A stretch of 64,000 bases of DNA from Raineya sp964654605 (GCA_964654605.1 CAZZLW010000081.1:20205-84204); one strand, 5' to 3'; shown: positions 42,007-52,231, counted from the stretch's first letter. Notes: generated by a model not told the origin, from the sequence alone. Program-made: numbers and translations.

Positions 42007-43723
42007 CTGTTTTGGGAGCAGGTTTAGTATTAGGAGCGGGCTTCTTGGTATTATTAGCAGGTTTCACATCAGGAATAGCCTTCAATTTGAGCAAATCCTC
42101 TGCTTTTTTCAAAATATCTCCGTCATTCTTTTCATCAACAATTTTTTGGGCAAATTCTTTGGCTTTGGGCAAATCTTTTTTAGCGTAGTAATAGCCCATC
42201 AGATAGTTGTAGGCAGAGGCTCGGTCTTTGCGATATTTGGCAAGTTCTTTTTCTTTGTCTTGTGCCTTTTCAATGAGTTTATCTGTTTCGGCAAGGTAGG
42301 TTTCATAAGGCTCTTTTGCAAGTGCCTTGTCGTTGATGTCGTTGCTATTTTGCGATAAGCGGTTGTTGGCTCTATAAATCAAAAGTTTTGGATAATCAGG
42401 GTATTTTTGAAAACCTTGTGCAAAGATTTCATCAGCTTTTTCGTAGTTTTCCTTGCTAAGCATATACGAATAGCCCGCAAATACATAGTTTTCTATGCCA
42501 AACTGCTTTTTATTGAGTTTGTTTTTAGCAATTACTTCCTCAAAAGTCTTACCTGCTTCGGTGTATCTTTTTTGGCTGTATAGCGAATCGGCTATACGGC
42601 GAATATAATAAATGCTTTCTTCATCATCGGGGTTCAAATCGTAGGCTTTGCGAAGGTTGGCAAAAGCTTCATCATTGTTTTTATTGAAGAAAGCAATATC
42701 TGCCAAACACTCATAGTCAGAAGAGAATAGTTTGATACCCGATTGTAAAACTCTGCTCATATAGTTTTGAGCCTCAGCAGTTTTACCATTTTTTTGCAAA
42801 GCATACGCCATCCAGCGGTTAAATTCAGGATATTTTACTTTACCTTCCATAGCTTTTAGCTCTTGCAAGGATTTTTCGTATTTTTCAGTCTTATACAAAA
42901 ATATGGCATATCTATAACGCACTTCATCACTTTTTTCGGAACGAGCCATATACTTATCGTAATAAGCTATGGCACTATCCAATTTGCGTGCTTTGGCATA
43001 CAACTCCGCAATTTTGCGATAAATAGGGGTGTAATCAGGTGCGGCTCGCATAATTTCTTTGTACTCCTTCAAAACATCTGTATAGTCGGGATTTTTGCCA
43101 AAAAGATTAAACTCCATACGTTTGGTGAGAGCCTTACCGCTTTTACCATTGCTTTTAGCTTTGGCAAAATCATAATTGGCGATAGCTTTGGGACCATTTT
43201 CTGATTTTTTGGTTAGCATATAAGCATCGCCCAAGAAAATATAAGCATCTTCTGTAACGTTTTTGTGTTTGATAGCCTCTTCTAAAATCTTGATAGCCTC
43301 AAAGGGGTCTTGGTAGGGGGTATCGTGGCTGATATATACCTCGCCAGCACGCAAAAGCACATTGTAGTCTTTGGACTTGGTTTTCTTGATAACTTCATCA
43401 ATCATAGCTTTTGCACCCACTTTATCGCCTTTCATTAGCTTTACTTCTGCAAGCCCAATTTCGTTCAAGGGGAATTTTTTATCTGCCTGCAAACCTTTCT
43501 CAAATTGTGCTTGTGCTTGGTCAGTTTCGCCTGTTTTGGCATAAAAATAGCCCAAATAGTAGTAATGCTCGGCGGTGGGTTTGCTACTTACGAGTTGTTC
43601 AAAAACTTTCTTGGCAGAGCTAAATTGCTCCATATCCATATATTGCAAGCCTTGCTGAATGGTTTGAGCCTGCAACACATAGCTGAAAATAAAAGCCAAA
43701 GCCAATAGACTAACTTTTTTCAT
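41987..43723 (-). CDS. Large TPR-repeat periplasmic protein
   Basis: 578 residues with a signal peptide (YVLQAQ). The whole mature protein is a chain of TPR units (HYYYLGYFYAKTGETDQAQA, AYIFLGDAYMLTKKSENGPK, YAIFLYKTEKYEKSLQELKA, ENYVFAGYSYMLSKENYEKA). It ends in a Pro/Lys/Asn low-complexity tail (KKPAPNTKPAPKTGG). Such proteins are scaffolds in the periplasm or at the outer membrane. It is 27 bp after the PstS-like gene, so the two are likely co-expressed; a role in phosphate or envelope assembly is only suggested by context. Confidence 0.88.
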   Translation of the reverse strand: MKKVSLLALAFIFSYVLQAQTIQQGLQYMDMEQFSSAKKVFEQLVSSKPTAEHYYYLGYFYAKTGETDQAQAQFEKGLQADKKFPLNEIGLAEVKLMKGDKVGAKAMIDEVIKKTKSKDYNVLLRAGEVYISHDTPYQDPFEAIKILEEAIKHKNVTEDAYIFLGDAYMLTKKSENGPKAIANYDFAKAKSNGKSGKALTKRMEFNLFGKNPDYTDVLKEYKEIMRAAPDYTPIYRKIAELYAKARKLDSAIAYYDKYMARSEKSDEVRYRYAIFLYKTEKYEKSLQELKAMEGKVKYPEFNRWMAYALQKNGKTAEAQNYMSRVLQSGIKLFSSDYECLADIAFFNKNNDEAFANLRKAYDLNPDDEESIYYIRRIADSLYSQKRYTEAGKTFEEVIAKNKLNKKQFGIENYVFAGYSYMLSKENYEKADEIFAQGFQKYPDYPKLLIYRANNRLSQNSNDINDKALAKEPYETYLAETDKLIEKAQDKEKELAKYRKDRASAYNYLMGYYYAKKDLPKAKEFAQKIVDEKNDGDILKKAEDLLKLKAIPDVKPANNTKKPAPNTKPAPKTGGNKPK

Positions 43724-43750
43724 TTGTGTTTGAATTTTATGGTTTGAAAA

Positions 43751-44713
43751 CTATTTAACTTCCAAATTTCGTGTAATAATTTCCACTTCACGCGTAGGAA
43801 TTTTCTTGGGTAAAAGTCCTGCTTTCAGAAAAATTCTTTGTCCTGTTTCTTGCCCCAAAAAGCTCATAAAGGCATACGAAAGTCCTATTCGGTTATTTTT
43901 TACGATGCTATACACTTCTCTTGAAAGTGGATACAGATTTTGTGCCAAACTGGTTTGCGAAGCAAAATAAGCCTTTCCTGTGCTATCTTGCACGGGTAAA
44001 ATTTTTACACCTGCCAAGAGTTTCTGATTGGCTTCGTTATCTTCGCTTATCCAGCTAAAACTCACAACTCCCAAAGCATTTTCTCGTTTGGCAACCTGCT
44101 CTACAATAGCCAAATTAGATTTTGTGCCAAAAATTTTCAGCTTGCTAATGTCGGCAATTTCAAATTTATTTTTCAAAAAGTTATGATTGCTGGAATTGGC
44201 ATTATCCAACACAATAACGATTTCACTATCAGGATTTTGGGGGTTAATTTCTTTCCAATTCTTGATTTTTCCTGTAAAAATATCTTTGAGTTGCGAAAGG
44301 CTAATGCTTGTATCTTTGATAGCAGGGCTAACCACCACCGAAATAGCATCTACATAGCTCACCCAAGCACGTGTAATGGTTTTTTGTCTTTCAATTTCTT
44401 TCTTTTCGTTGCTGTTCAAATCCCTGCTGATAATGACGGCATCAACACTATCACGCAAAAGCAAAGCCACCGCTTTATCTTCGGGGGCTACTACAAGATT
44501 GATTTGTGCTTGCTCATATTCATTCATAAACATTTTCGCCTGTTGCTGAATGATATGGTAAAATGCCTCATCTACGGCAATATACACACTTCCGCTGGTT
44601 GGCGTATCATATTTTTTTTCAGCGTTTGGCTTTTCTTGGGTAGTAGAATGACAAGACCATAAAATAGCCGCAGAAACGAAAATTAGGGAAAGATTTTTCA
44701 AAAGTGTTTTCAT
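43751..44713 (-). CDS. PstS-like phosphate-binding lipoprotein
   Basis: 320 residues with a lipobox (ILWSCHS). The SBP fold is recognisable from SRDLNSNEKKEIE, the sub-motif LKDIFTGKIKNWKEINP and NALGVVSFSW, which are typical of PstS-like proteins. It may bind phosphate or another anion in the periplasm. The usual pstCAB transporter genes are not adjacent, so, as in other Bacteroidota PstS-like/TPR pairs, it may have a regulatory or non-transport role. First gene of a three-gene operon. Confidence 0.85.
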   Translation of the reverse strand: MKTLLKNLSLIFVSAAILWSCHSTTQEKPNAEKKYDTPTSGSVYIAVDEAFYHIIQQQAKMFMNEYEQAQINLVVAPEDKAVALLLRDSVDAVIISRDLNSNEKKEIERQKTITRAWVSYVDAISVVVSPAIKDTSISLSQLKDIFTGKIKNWKEINPQNPDSEIVIVLDNANSSNHNFLKNKFEIADISKLKIFGTKSNLAIVEQVAKRENALGVVSFSWISEDNEANQKLLAGVKILPVQDSTGKAYFASQTSLAQNLYPLSREVYSIVKNNRIGLSYAFMSFLGQETGQRIFLKAGLLPKKIPTREVEIITRNLEVK

Positions 44714-44766
44714 TAGTTAAAATTTTTGGCAAAAATAAAATAAAATTCCTAAAAACTCACGTAATT

Positions 44767-46167
44767 TCAAGCATTATTTTGTCTTTGGGCAACTTTCAGC
44801 TTTTCCAAAATTGAACCCAAAACCATTCCCATAATACTTGCCAAAAACCCTGCCAAATTCGCAGGTAAAAGTTCTATGGGGGAAATTAAGCAAAAAATCC
44901 ATACGATAAGCCCTATAAATGTAGAAAGCATAGCCCCCAAACGAGAAGGATTTTTCAGATACAATGCCGCCCAAATGGGTACAACCAAAGTTACTAACCC
45001 CGATGAAGCCGCAAAGCTGGCAAGCTCAAAAATACTTTCACCCAAATTTGCCAAAACAAGCGAAAGAAGCGTAATTATCACCACCGAAATACGCAAAAGC
45101 CACAAAAGCGTTTTGTCAGTCTTGTTTTTGATAAAAGGTAAAAGAATATTCTCGGCAAGCACCGTAGCAGGAGCTAAAATAGCTCCACTCGCCGTACTTA
45201 AAATTGCCGATAGCAATGCTCCTAAAAATAAAATTTGCACGCCCAAGCCGCCAATTTGTAGCACGAGTACAGGCATTAGGGCTTCAGGATTTTCTTGCAA
45301 AAGGTTTGGATATAAAATGCGGGCATAAAGGGTAATAACAAGTGGTATAGCCGTAATGAGCAGATACACCCCTGCTGAAAGAAATGAGGCTCTTACGGCA
45401 ACTTTTTCAGATTTTGCAGAAAGAATACGTTGCAAGACATCTTGCGAAGGAATTGAACCAAGCCCCAAGGTAAGCCAAGCAGAAATATATGCCAGAATAT
45501 CCGAAAAATTACGTTCAGGCAATACCTGAAAATATTTTGGGGGCGTTTGGGCAAGCACTGCGTCCAAAGATATTTGCTCCGACAAATTCCACCAAATCGC
45601 TATCAGCCCTGCAACAATAATGAAAGATTGCAGAAAGTCTGTAACCGAAACTGCCCACATTCCGCCGATATAGGTATAAATAAGCACTACAAATGCCCCT
45701 ACTATCATACCCGTAAAAATGGGCAATCCCATTACACTTTCCAAAACTTCTCCAAGTGCTTTGAGTTGTGCCGCCACCCACCCAAAGTAAGTAATGACCA
45801 TTATCAAACTGCTGATGAAAGCAATTTGTGTATTGTATCGTTTTTCAAACAAATCGCCAAAGGTTAGTAAGCCCAAACGATACAGCTTTCTTGTAAAGAA
45901 AAATCCTATGATAATCAGAGCCAAAACCGCTCCCAAAGGCTCTTCAATAATTCCCAAAAAACCATTTTCAGCATACTCCGAAGGGCTACCCATTATCACC
46001 TCCGAGCCGAACCAAGTAGCAAACAAACACGCTACCGAAACACCCAAAGGTAAATTCCTACCTGCCAAAGCAAAATCTTGGGCATTTTTTACACGTCTGG
46101 AAGCCCAATAGCCCACCAGTAGCGTAAGCAACAAATACAGCAGTATAAATATCTGTAAAGCACTCAA
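44767..46167 (-). CDS. Sodium:solute symporter (SSS family)
   Basis: 466 residues, about 13 hydrophobic helices. The SSS signature is visible as DFALAGRNLPLGVSVACLFATWFGSE near the N-terminus and GLGSIPSQDVLQRILSAKSE in the middle, with LGALLSAILSTASGAILAPATVLAEN later. It imports an organic solute with Na+. The substrate is not predictable; the family includes proline, pantothenate and sugar carriers. The start appears to be TTG; no upstream ATG fits. Confidence 0.9.
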   Translation of the reverse strand: MSALQIFILLYLLLTLLVGYWASRRVKNAQDFALAGRNLPLGVSVACLFATWFGSEVIMGSPSEYAENGFLGIIEEPLGAVLALIIIGFFFTRKLYRLGLLTFGDLFEKRYNTQIAFISSLIMVITYFGWVAAQLKALGEVLESVMGLPIFTGMIVGAFVVLIYTYIGGMWAVSVTDFLQSFIIVAGLIAIWWNLSEQISLDAVLAQTPPKYFQVLPERNFSDILAYISAWLTLGLGSIPSQDVLQRILSAKSEKVAVRASFLSAGVYLLITAIPLVITLYARILYPNLLQENPEALMPVLVLQIGGLGVQILFLGALLSAILSTASGAILAPATVLAENILLPFIKNKTDKTLLWLLRISVVIITLLSLVLANLGESIFELASFAASSGLVTLVVPIWAALYLKNPSRLGAMLSTFIGLIVWIFCLISPIELLPANLAGFLASIMGMVLGSILEKLKVAQRQNNA

Positions 46168-46265
46168 AATTTCTATGTTTTTGGCTGAAAACGGCGAAAG
46201 TAAAAAATGAAGGACAAATTTTCAATTTTTTCAGTATTTTTTCTGCAAATTTCAGCCCTGAAAAG

Positions 46266-47390
46266 TTACTTTTTTTGCGTTTTAGGAGTTTTACTCTTTG
46301 CTAAAAGCTTTTGTTTAGGTTTGTGATGAGCCACAAAACAGCAAGAACTACTATGTTCCAAATAGCCATCGCCTTGCCATAGGGCGGCGTTATCGTGAGG
46401 GCGGGCTTGATATTTTTGCTGTTTCCATTGTTCTTTTTCTTGTTCTAATTCTTTTTGCAATTCTTCATTAGAAAGGGCATCAATGAGTTTATTCAAATCG
46501 GGTTGCCCTGCATCTACCCAAGCCGTATACCAAAAATCGGCAACCGCCTTGATAGAAGCCCGCATACGCCTTTCTACTTGCCCATTGAGCCTATCGTGAT
46601 AGGCTCTGGAAAACTCACGCGAATAGGTACGTATCGTGATTCTGTTGCGTTCTTCAAAGACGTATTTTTTATCTTCGGGAAACTCTTTGGTAAGTTCTTT
46701 TTCAAAGCGAAGCACCGAATCCAAGGCTTTGTGAGCATTGATAACATAATCCCAAGCACGCAATTGGGTGTTTTTGATATATTCGGCTCTTCCTACAAAA
46801 AGGTCGTAGTCTTGTGAGAAAAGTTCGGGCAAACGCGATTCCCAAAAGCCGTGAATACCCACTTGTCCTGTTTTTTGTCCGTTGTAGTTTTCGGTAGTAT
46901 GCAAAGGCACATTGCCGTCGGCAATATAATGCCCCAAATCAGCACTCAGACGTAAAATTCGCCTTGCATCTCTTTGTTCAAAAGCCCTTGTAAGGTCGTG
47001 TTTCATTTTTTCAATATGCCAAGGCACTATGCCATAGGCTTTTAGGGTATCTTCTGTAAAACGCTCCACAGCTTGTTTCCAATAACGAGGCATCTTATAG
47101 ACGGCACTATCATTGAAAAATTTATCATACACGTCTATATCTATGAAATGTCTTTCTGCCTCGCCTTCTACGGCATACCTACGAGAATCAGGATTTACGG
47201 CTTCTTCTGTAATGAAAGTGATATAATGTTTGTAAAAACGAATCATTTCGGGTGGTAAACAAAATACCGCCAAACGATTGATTTTTTTATGTCCAAAAAA
47301 GCCCCATTGAGGCAAGCTTTTTTGTGTGCCGCTCAGTATGAATGTGAGTACGATAAAAAGTAAAAATGTTTGCAAGTATTTTTTTTCCAT
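46266..47390 (-). CDS. Zinc-dependent phospholipase C/S1-P1 nuclease-like secreted protein
   Basis: 374 residues with an N-terminal hydrophobic signal. Zinc-ligand motifs of the fold are visible: WGFFGHKKINRLAVF, ERHFIDIDVYD and LGHYIADGNVPLHTTENYNG followed by GIHGFWESRLPE. The His, Asp and Glu positions fit the PLC/P1 nuclease superfamily. The natural substrate (phospholipid or nucleic acid) cannot be told. The C-terminus is basic with a CCFVAHHKPKQK end that is probably not conserved. Confidence 0.8.
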   Translation of the reverse strand: MEKKYLQTFLLFIVLTFILSGTQKSLPQWGFFGHKKINRLAVFCLPPEMIRFYKHYITFITEEAVNPDSRRYAVEGEAERHFIDIDVYDKFFNDSAVYKMPRYWKQAVERFTEDTLKAYGIVPWHIEKMKHDLTRAFEQRDARRILRLSADLGHYIADGNVPLHTTENYNGQKTGQVGIHGFWESRLPELFSQDYDLFVGRAEYIKNTQLRAWDYVINAHKALDSVLRFEKELTKEFPEDKKYVFEERNRITIRTYSREFSRAYHDRLNGQVERRMRASIKAVADFWYTAWVDAGQPDLNKLIDALSNEELQKELEQEKEQWKQQKYQARPHDNAALWQGDGYLEHSSSCCFVAHHKPKQKLLAKSKTPKTQKK

Positions 47391-47399
47391 AATCAGGTT

Positions 47400-47535
47400 G
47401 TCTGAATATTTTGAGGTTCAAGGGGTTTAAGAGTTCAAAGGTTTTAGGGTTTAAGGGTTTAAGAGTTCAAAAGTTCAAAAGGTTTAAGGGCTCAATGGTT
47501 TGAGAGTTCAAACTTCAAACTTTTAACTCTCAAAC
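47400..47535. repeat. GTTTAAG/GTTCAAAG repeat tract ending in a hairpin
   Basis: About ten variants of (G)GTTTAAGGGTTCAAAG, then GTTTGAGAGTT and its reverse AACTCTCAAAC around a 16-nt spacer. A closely similar block is at 53034-53130. Confidence 0.85.
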
Positions 47536-47540
47536 TTAAT

Positions 47541-48293
47541 TTACTCTTCATTTTTATCCCAAAAATCCCAACCAAAGAAGCTAATTTCAAAGATTACTCC
47601 TGTTTGCCTGAACGGATTGCTGGGCGTAGTGGTTATGCCTCCCAAACAAACCTGTATGCGACTGGTAGGATTGAAAGAAATACCCAAAGAAGCTATAGAA
47701 TTAGATGTATTGGCAAAGGTAGCATCGCTCATCAAAGCCCAACGCTCACTAAAAGGGACTTCAATTCCTGCAAAGATACCTAAATTATCGCCATTACCCG
47801 TAAAAGCATCATTGGCTATGTAAGCCCCAAGATTGATATGCCAATCTTCCATAAATTCGGAAGCAAGCATTGTGTAAAAAGTATAAGCCCAATGCCAATG
47901 GCCCTCATTGATAAGGTTTGTACCCATTTGCGTACCCAAATTGATACGCAGTTTGGGATGTGGCAAAATCGGAATACCTTTTTGCATATTGAAAAGCACC
48001 AAAGGGGTTACCGACTCCAATCCGAGTGTATCTTCTACCGCCAGAAACTTGGCATTTCTTCTCCAAGAAAGGTCTGTATCCAAATTAAAACCTAACTCCC
48101 AATGATGCCCTATGCCGTAATCAAAATCAAATTTGGTTTGGGCTGAATGAAGATGCCAAAAGTTAGTCTGAACTTGATAAAAATGCTTGCCTTTATGCGT
48201 AATTTCTCCCGAAGGAATGGTAAAAAAAGTTTGCTGAGCCTGCAAAATCAAGCACTTGCCAATAAAATACAAACCCAAAATCCAAGTTCTCAT
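47541..48293 (-). CDS. Small outer-membrane beta-barrel-like protein
   Basis: 250 residues with a signal peptide (LILQAQQ). The mature part is amphipathic beta strands with many aromatic residues (FYQVQTNFWHLHSAQTKFDF, GHHWELGFNLDTDLSW), ending GVIFEISFFGWDFW. No named family recognised. Start ATG 48293 is set by the signal peptide. It follows a STAS-like gene by 4 bp. It may be a transporter or surface protein; the role is open. Confidence 0.7.
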   Translation of the reverse strand: MRTWILGLYFIGKCLILQAQQTFFTIPSGEITHKGKHFYQVQTNFWHLHSAQTKFDFDYGIGHHWELGFNLDTDLSWRRNAKFLAVEDTLGLESVTPLVLFNMQKGIPILPHPKLRINLGTQMGTNLINEGHWHWAYTFYTMLASEFMEDWHINLGAYIANDAFTGNGDNLGIFAGIEVPFSERWALMSDATFANTSNSIASLGISFNPTSRIQVCLGGITTTPSNPFRQTGVIFEISFFGWDFWDKNEE

Positions 48294-48297
48294 TTTT

Positions 48298-48696
48298 TTA
48301 GGATTGATAGAGCCAAGCCAAAGCGGCTTCTTTATTAGGGAAATTCTGAAAATCAAAATTTTGAGTAGAAGTAGCAAAATGCAAAATACTTTTCTCCGAA
48401 GCCAAACGATTGAAAATATCTTGCGACTCTACCCTTGCGGCTCTCAGACGATAGCCTAACTTGTGGGCGTGCTTTTCGGCAAGTGGAGCAAATTCATTGA
48501 TGAGCCACTCCTCTGTACCCGTAGGAATGATACGCTCTTGGGAAGCATCTATGAAAAAATAAGGGGCTTTGTGTGTTTCAATCAAAGCAACTGCTTCCAG
48601 CCATACCTGCTTAAAATCTTGCTCATTCAGAAAGCCCTCAAATATTAAAAAAACCGTTTGAGAGGCTTCCTCATAGTGCAAACTATACTTTCGCAT
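48298..48696 (-). CDS. STAS/SpoIIAA-like cytosolic protein
   Basis: 132 residues. The pattern HYEEASQTVFLIFEGFLNEQDFKQ, then PYFFIDASQERIIPTGTEEW, and an amphipathic C-terminal helix resembles STAS/SEC14-type domains (about 130 residues, alternating beta-alpha). From memory, proteins of this length and pattern are common in Cytophagales with unknown function. Co-transcribed with the 47541 outer-membrane protein (4-bp gap), so its target may be the envelope. The family call is by eye. Confidence 0.6.
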   Translation of the reverse strand: MRKYSLHYEEASQTVFLIFEGFLNEQDFKQVWLEAVALIETHKAPYFFIDASQERIIPTGTEEWLINEFAPLAEKHAHKLGYRLRAARVESQDIFNRLASEKSILHFATSTQNFDFQNFPNKEAALAWLYQS

Positions 48697-48805
48697 ACCC
48701 AAACTTTTGGAGTAAAGGTAATAAAAATCTGCAAATCAGAAAAATAAAGCCCCATACTTTTTTAGGCTAAATTTAAGCGACAAGTTGGATTTACAAGATT
48801 ATTTA

Positions 48806-49891
48806 TCAACAACTTACCAACACAGGCTTTTGCCCAAAGGCTTTCATTGTTTTGATATGTGAAACAATCGCGTGCCAAAGCGTAGGAGCTTCGTAATAAG
48901 GTACATTATAGCTTTCGCAAACTTCTTTCACAATTTTACTGATAGCAGGATAATGTACGTGGCTAATGCGTGGAAAAAGATGATGCTCTATCTGAAAGTT
49001 CAAACCACCTACTAGCCAAGAAATGAGTTTGCTTTGAGGAGCAAAATTGGCAGTGGTACGTACCTGATGCTCTGCCCATTCGGAATCAATAAAAGTGCTT
49101 TCTGCTACAAAATGCTCGTGTTCTACCTCTTCTACCATATGAGCCAGCTGAAAGGTAAGCGATAAAGTAATGCCCATTACTACGTGCATCAGGCTAAAAC
49201 CTATTGCCCAAGCACCCCACCCCACAAAATACACAGGAATTGCCACATAAAACACCACGTACAAAATTTTGCTTATCCAAAAAATAATATGCTCTTTGAG
49301 CGGAATTTTGCTAATAGGGCTATTGTGAATTTTACGCTTAAAGTATTTTTGCATATCTGTCAGGAAAACCCAAGCAAACGAGCTAATAGCGTACAAAAAG
49401 AAAATATAAATGTGCTGAAAGCGGTGAGCGGGTTTCCAAACTTGTGTAGATGCCATTCGTATCAGGGGACTTTTGGCAATATCATCGTCTAATCCGTCTA
49501 TATTGGTATAGGTGTGATGTGTGATATTGTGTTTGATTTTCCAAATAAAAGCATTTCCCCCAAGTGCATTCATCGTAAGACCTAAAATTTCGTTGAGTGT
49601 TTTACTTTTGGAATAACTGCCGTGGTTGGCATCGTGCATTACATTGAAGCCAATAGTTGCCAGTACAAAGCCCAGCAAAGCACTGCCCAGCATACCTGCC
49701 CAAGCAGGCAAAACGTTGCTCAAAAGCAATACATACAGCCCCAAAGCAGAGGCAATGAGAATAATTGTTTTAGAAAACAAACGCCAATCGCCTGTTTTAG
49801 AGAGTTTTTTTTCTTGAAAATAAACTTCAACGGCATTTTTGAGCGTTTCGTAGAAGTTTCCTTTGCGGTTGTTGAATGTTACTTTGGGCAT
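48806..49891 (-). CDS. Membrane fatty-acid desaturase
   Basis: 361 residues. All three histidine boxes of acyl-lipid/acyl-CoA desaturases are present: HDANHG, HNITHHTYTN and QIEHHLFP, with four to six hydrophobic helices around them. It introduces a double bond into a fatty acyl chain using O2 and a reductase; the position (front-end-type Gln in box 3) cannot be fixed. No cytochrome b5 domain is fused. Cytoplasmic membrane. Confidence 0.92.
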   Translation of the reverse strand: MPKVTFNNRKGNFYETLKNAVEVYFQEKKLSKTGDWRLFSKTIILIASALGLYVLLLSNVLPAWAGMLGSALLGFVLATIGFNVMHDANHGSYSKSKTLNEILGLTMNALGGNAFIWKIKHNITHHTYTNIDGLDDDIAKSPLIRMASTQVWKPAHRFQHIYIFFLYAISSFAWVFLTDMQKYFKRKIHNSPISKIPLKEHIIFWISKILYVVFYVAIPVYFVGWGAWAIGFSLMHVVMGITLSLTFQLAHMVEEVEHEHFVAESTFIDSEWAEHQVRTTANFAPQSKLISWLVGGLNFQIEHHLFPRISHVHYPAISKIVKEVCESYNVPYYEAPTLWHAIVSHIKTMKAFGQKPVLVSC

Positions 49892-49956
49892 AAATAAAAA
49901 GGGTATTGAAATTAAACTTTTTCAAGTTACGAACAAAAAAATTCTGCTCCTAACAA

Positions 49957-50009
49957 AAAGTGCAAAATAAAATTTTATGCTTTGCTATTTTGCAAAAAAT
50001 TTGCACTTT
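49957..50009 (-). terminator. Long-loop inverted repeat after the DPP-IV-like gene
   Basis: 10-bp perfect arms AAAGTGCAAA / TTTGCACTTT around a 33-nt A/T-rich loop, followed on the minus strand by TTTTTGTTAG. Probable terminator. Confidence 0.5.
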
Positions 50010-50050
50010 GCTAAGAATGGATAGGATAATAAGGGAAAATAAAATGCTTC

Positions 50051-52231
50051 CTACAAGTTCCTCATCAAAAAATCTGTCATTAGTTGGTAGAGATGTAAGC
50101 GGGTATTTCCGCCGTAAATGCCGTGATTTCGGTTGGGGTAATAAAAACTTTCAAAATGCTTACCTGCCTTGATGAGAGCCTCTTGTAAAGCCACTGCATT
50201 TTGAAAATGCACGTTATCGTCACTAGTGCCGTGTATAAGCAAAAACTTGCCTTTTAGCTTGCTTGCGTGGGTATTGGGAGAGTTTTCATCGTAGCCCGCA
50301 GGATTTTGCTGGGGCAAGCCCAAATAGCGTTCTGTGTAAATAGTATCATAAAAACGCCAATTTGTTACAGGAGCTACGGAAATAGCGGCTTTGAAAATAT
50401 CATTGCCTTGCAGAATACAATTTGCCGCCATATAACCACCATAACTCCATCCCCAAATACCTATACGGCTGGCATCTACATAAGGAAGCGTTGCCAAGTA
50501 TTTTGCCGCTTGTATTTGGTCTTGCACTTCTAATTTGCCGAGCTGTCCGTAAGTACATTTACGAAAAGCCTCTCCTCTGCCTCCCGTACCACGGTTATCT
50601 ACACATACAATCATATATCCCTTTGCGGCAAGATGCTGATACCAAAAATAATCAAATACATTCCATTCGTTTTCCACTTGTTGCGAGCCCGGTCCGCCAT
50701 ATACAAACATCAGTACAGGATATTTTTGCGAAGCATTAAAATTCAAAGGTTTGATTTGCCAAGCGTTTAGTTCGGCATCAGGGGTTTTTATGGTAAAAAA
50801 CTCTTTGGGGGAAATATGATACTCTTCTAATACTTTGCGTAAGGTGCTATTGGTTTCCAAATCTTTGATTTTTTTGCCTGAAACCTCGTACAAGCTATAC
50901 GTAGGAGGCGTATTGGCTGTACTAAACTCGTCCATAAAAAACTGGCAATCATTACTCATCGTAACTTTGTGCATACCTTTTTCGGCGAGCAAGATTTTTT
51001 CAACACCTTTATCCAAAGAAATCACAAATAAGTTACGCTCCAAAGGTGAATTTTTTGTAGCTGTAAAATAGAGCAGTCGCTTTTTTTCATCTATACCCAC
51101 TAATTTGCTGGCTTCCCAATTCCCTTTGGTAATTTGTCGGATTAGCTTTCCGTTTATATCGTAAAGATAAAAATGCTTGAAGCCATCTTTTTCCGAAGCC
51201 AAAATCAGTTCTTTGCCATTTTGCAAATAGTGTAAATCTTCACAAAATTCAACATCAACATAAGCCTTATTTTCCTCGTTGTAAATGGCTTGTGTAGTAT
51301 TTTTGGCAAGGTCGGCGTGAATAAGTTCCAATTTATTTTGCAAACGATTGAGTTTACGAATAGCAAGCACATCAGGGTTGCGTGTCCATTGCAAGCGGGC
51401 AATATACATATCTTTTTCTGCACCCAAGTCAAGGGTTTTGGTTTGCTTAGTATCCAAAAAATAGACTGAAATTGAAACAAAAGCATTTTGCTCTCCTGCT
51501 TTGGGATATTTGAAACGATAATCTTGCGGATAAAGCCCTTTCCATATTTGCATATTATACTCTCTGACGCGGCTTTCGTCGAAAGTATAAAAAGCTATTT
51601 TTTTGCTATCAGGCGACCAAAAAAAGGCTTGTGCAAAACCAAATTCTTCTTCATACACCCAATCCGTAGCACCATTGATGATTTGGTTAGGCTTTCCGTT
51701 TGTGGTAATTGCTGTTTCAGTTTGCGAAGCAATATCCACTAAAAAAAGATTGTTTTCTCTTACGAAGGCAATTTTTGAGCCATCAGGCGAAAGGGTAGCA
51801 TAAGATTGCTTGCCGTTTGGAGAAACTTGAATAAGTTTTTGGGTTTTGAGGTCGTATAGATAATATTCTGCTTTGAAAGAGCGGCGATAAATAGCTTCTC
51901 GCTGAGTATAGAGTAAAATTTTATCTTCGGTAGCATTGAATTCGTAGCTATCAAAATCAATGGGCAATTCGGCAATTAAACCTACATTTTTACCTGTACG
52001 AGTTTCGTACTTGTATATTTTTCTTTTTTCGGAAACCGTATAAAAGCGGCTATCCTTCATATAATCAAACCCCTCAACGGCTTGCGGGTAAAATAAATAT
52101 TTCTGCCAAATATCCTCAACGCTAACGGTTTTCTTTTGAGCGAAAGCCGAAGCAAAAGCAAAAAGAGCGAAAAGTAGGCTTTTAGTAAATTTTCGCAAAA
52201 AAATCTGATTAAAAAGTTGATTTTGGCACAT
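50051..52231 (-). CDS. Dipeptidyl-peptidase IV-like S9 peptidase
   Basis: 726 residues with a signal peptide (FALFAFASAFAQ). An N-terminal beta-propeller of about 450 residues precedes the alpha/beta hydrolase. Catalytic Ser is in GWSYGGYMA, Asp in HGTSDDNVHF and His in YPNRNHGIYG. The propeller glutamates that bind the N-terminus of the substrate are in DWVYEEEFG. It removes dipeptides from the N-terminus of peptides with Pro/Ala in position 2, in the periplasm or surface. ATG 52231 was chosen; an upstream ATG (52276) would give a much longer N-terminus. Confidence 0.92.
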   Translation of the reverse strand: MCQNQLFNQIFLRKFTKSLLFALFAFASAFAQKKTVSVEDIWQKYLFYPQAVEGFDYMKDSRFYTVSEKRKIYKYETRTGKNVGLIAELPIDFDSYEFNATEDKILLYTQREAIYRRSFKAEYYLYDLKTQKLIQVSPNGKQSYATLSPDGSKIAFVRENNLFLVDIASQTETAITTNGKPNQIINGATDWVYEEEFGFAQAFFWSPDSKKIAFYTFDESRVREYNMQIWKGLYPQDYRFKYPKAGEQNAFVSISVYFLDTKQTKTLDLGAEKDMYIARLQWTRNPDVLAIRKLNRLQNKLELIHADLAKNTTQAIYNEENKAYVDVEFCEDLHYLQNGKELILASEKDGFKHFYLYDINGKLIRQITKGNWEASKLVGIDEKKRLLYFTATKNSPLERNLFVISLDKGVEKILLAEKGMHKVTMSNDCQFFMDEFSTANTPPTYSLYEVSGKKIKDLETNSTLRKVLEEYHISPKEFFTIKTPDAELNAWQIKPLNFNASQKYPVLMFVYGGPGSQQVENEWNVFDYFWYQHLAAKGYMIVCVDNRGTGGRGEAFRKCTYGQLGKLEVQDQIQAAKYLATLPYVDASRIGIWGWSYGGYMAANCILQGNDIFKAAISVAPVTNWRFYDTIYTERYLGLPQQNPAGYDENSPNTHASKLKGKFLLIHGTSDDNVHFQNAVALQEALIKAGKHFESFYYPNRNHGIYGGNTRLHLYQLMTDFLMRNL

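Noticed and set aside
47400..47535. GTTTAAG tract as a CRISPR array
   Set aside because: Units are short, irregular and lack unique spacers of constant length; no cas genes in the window.
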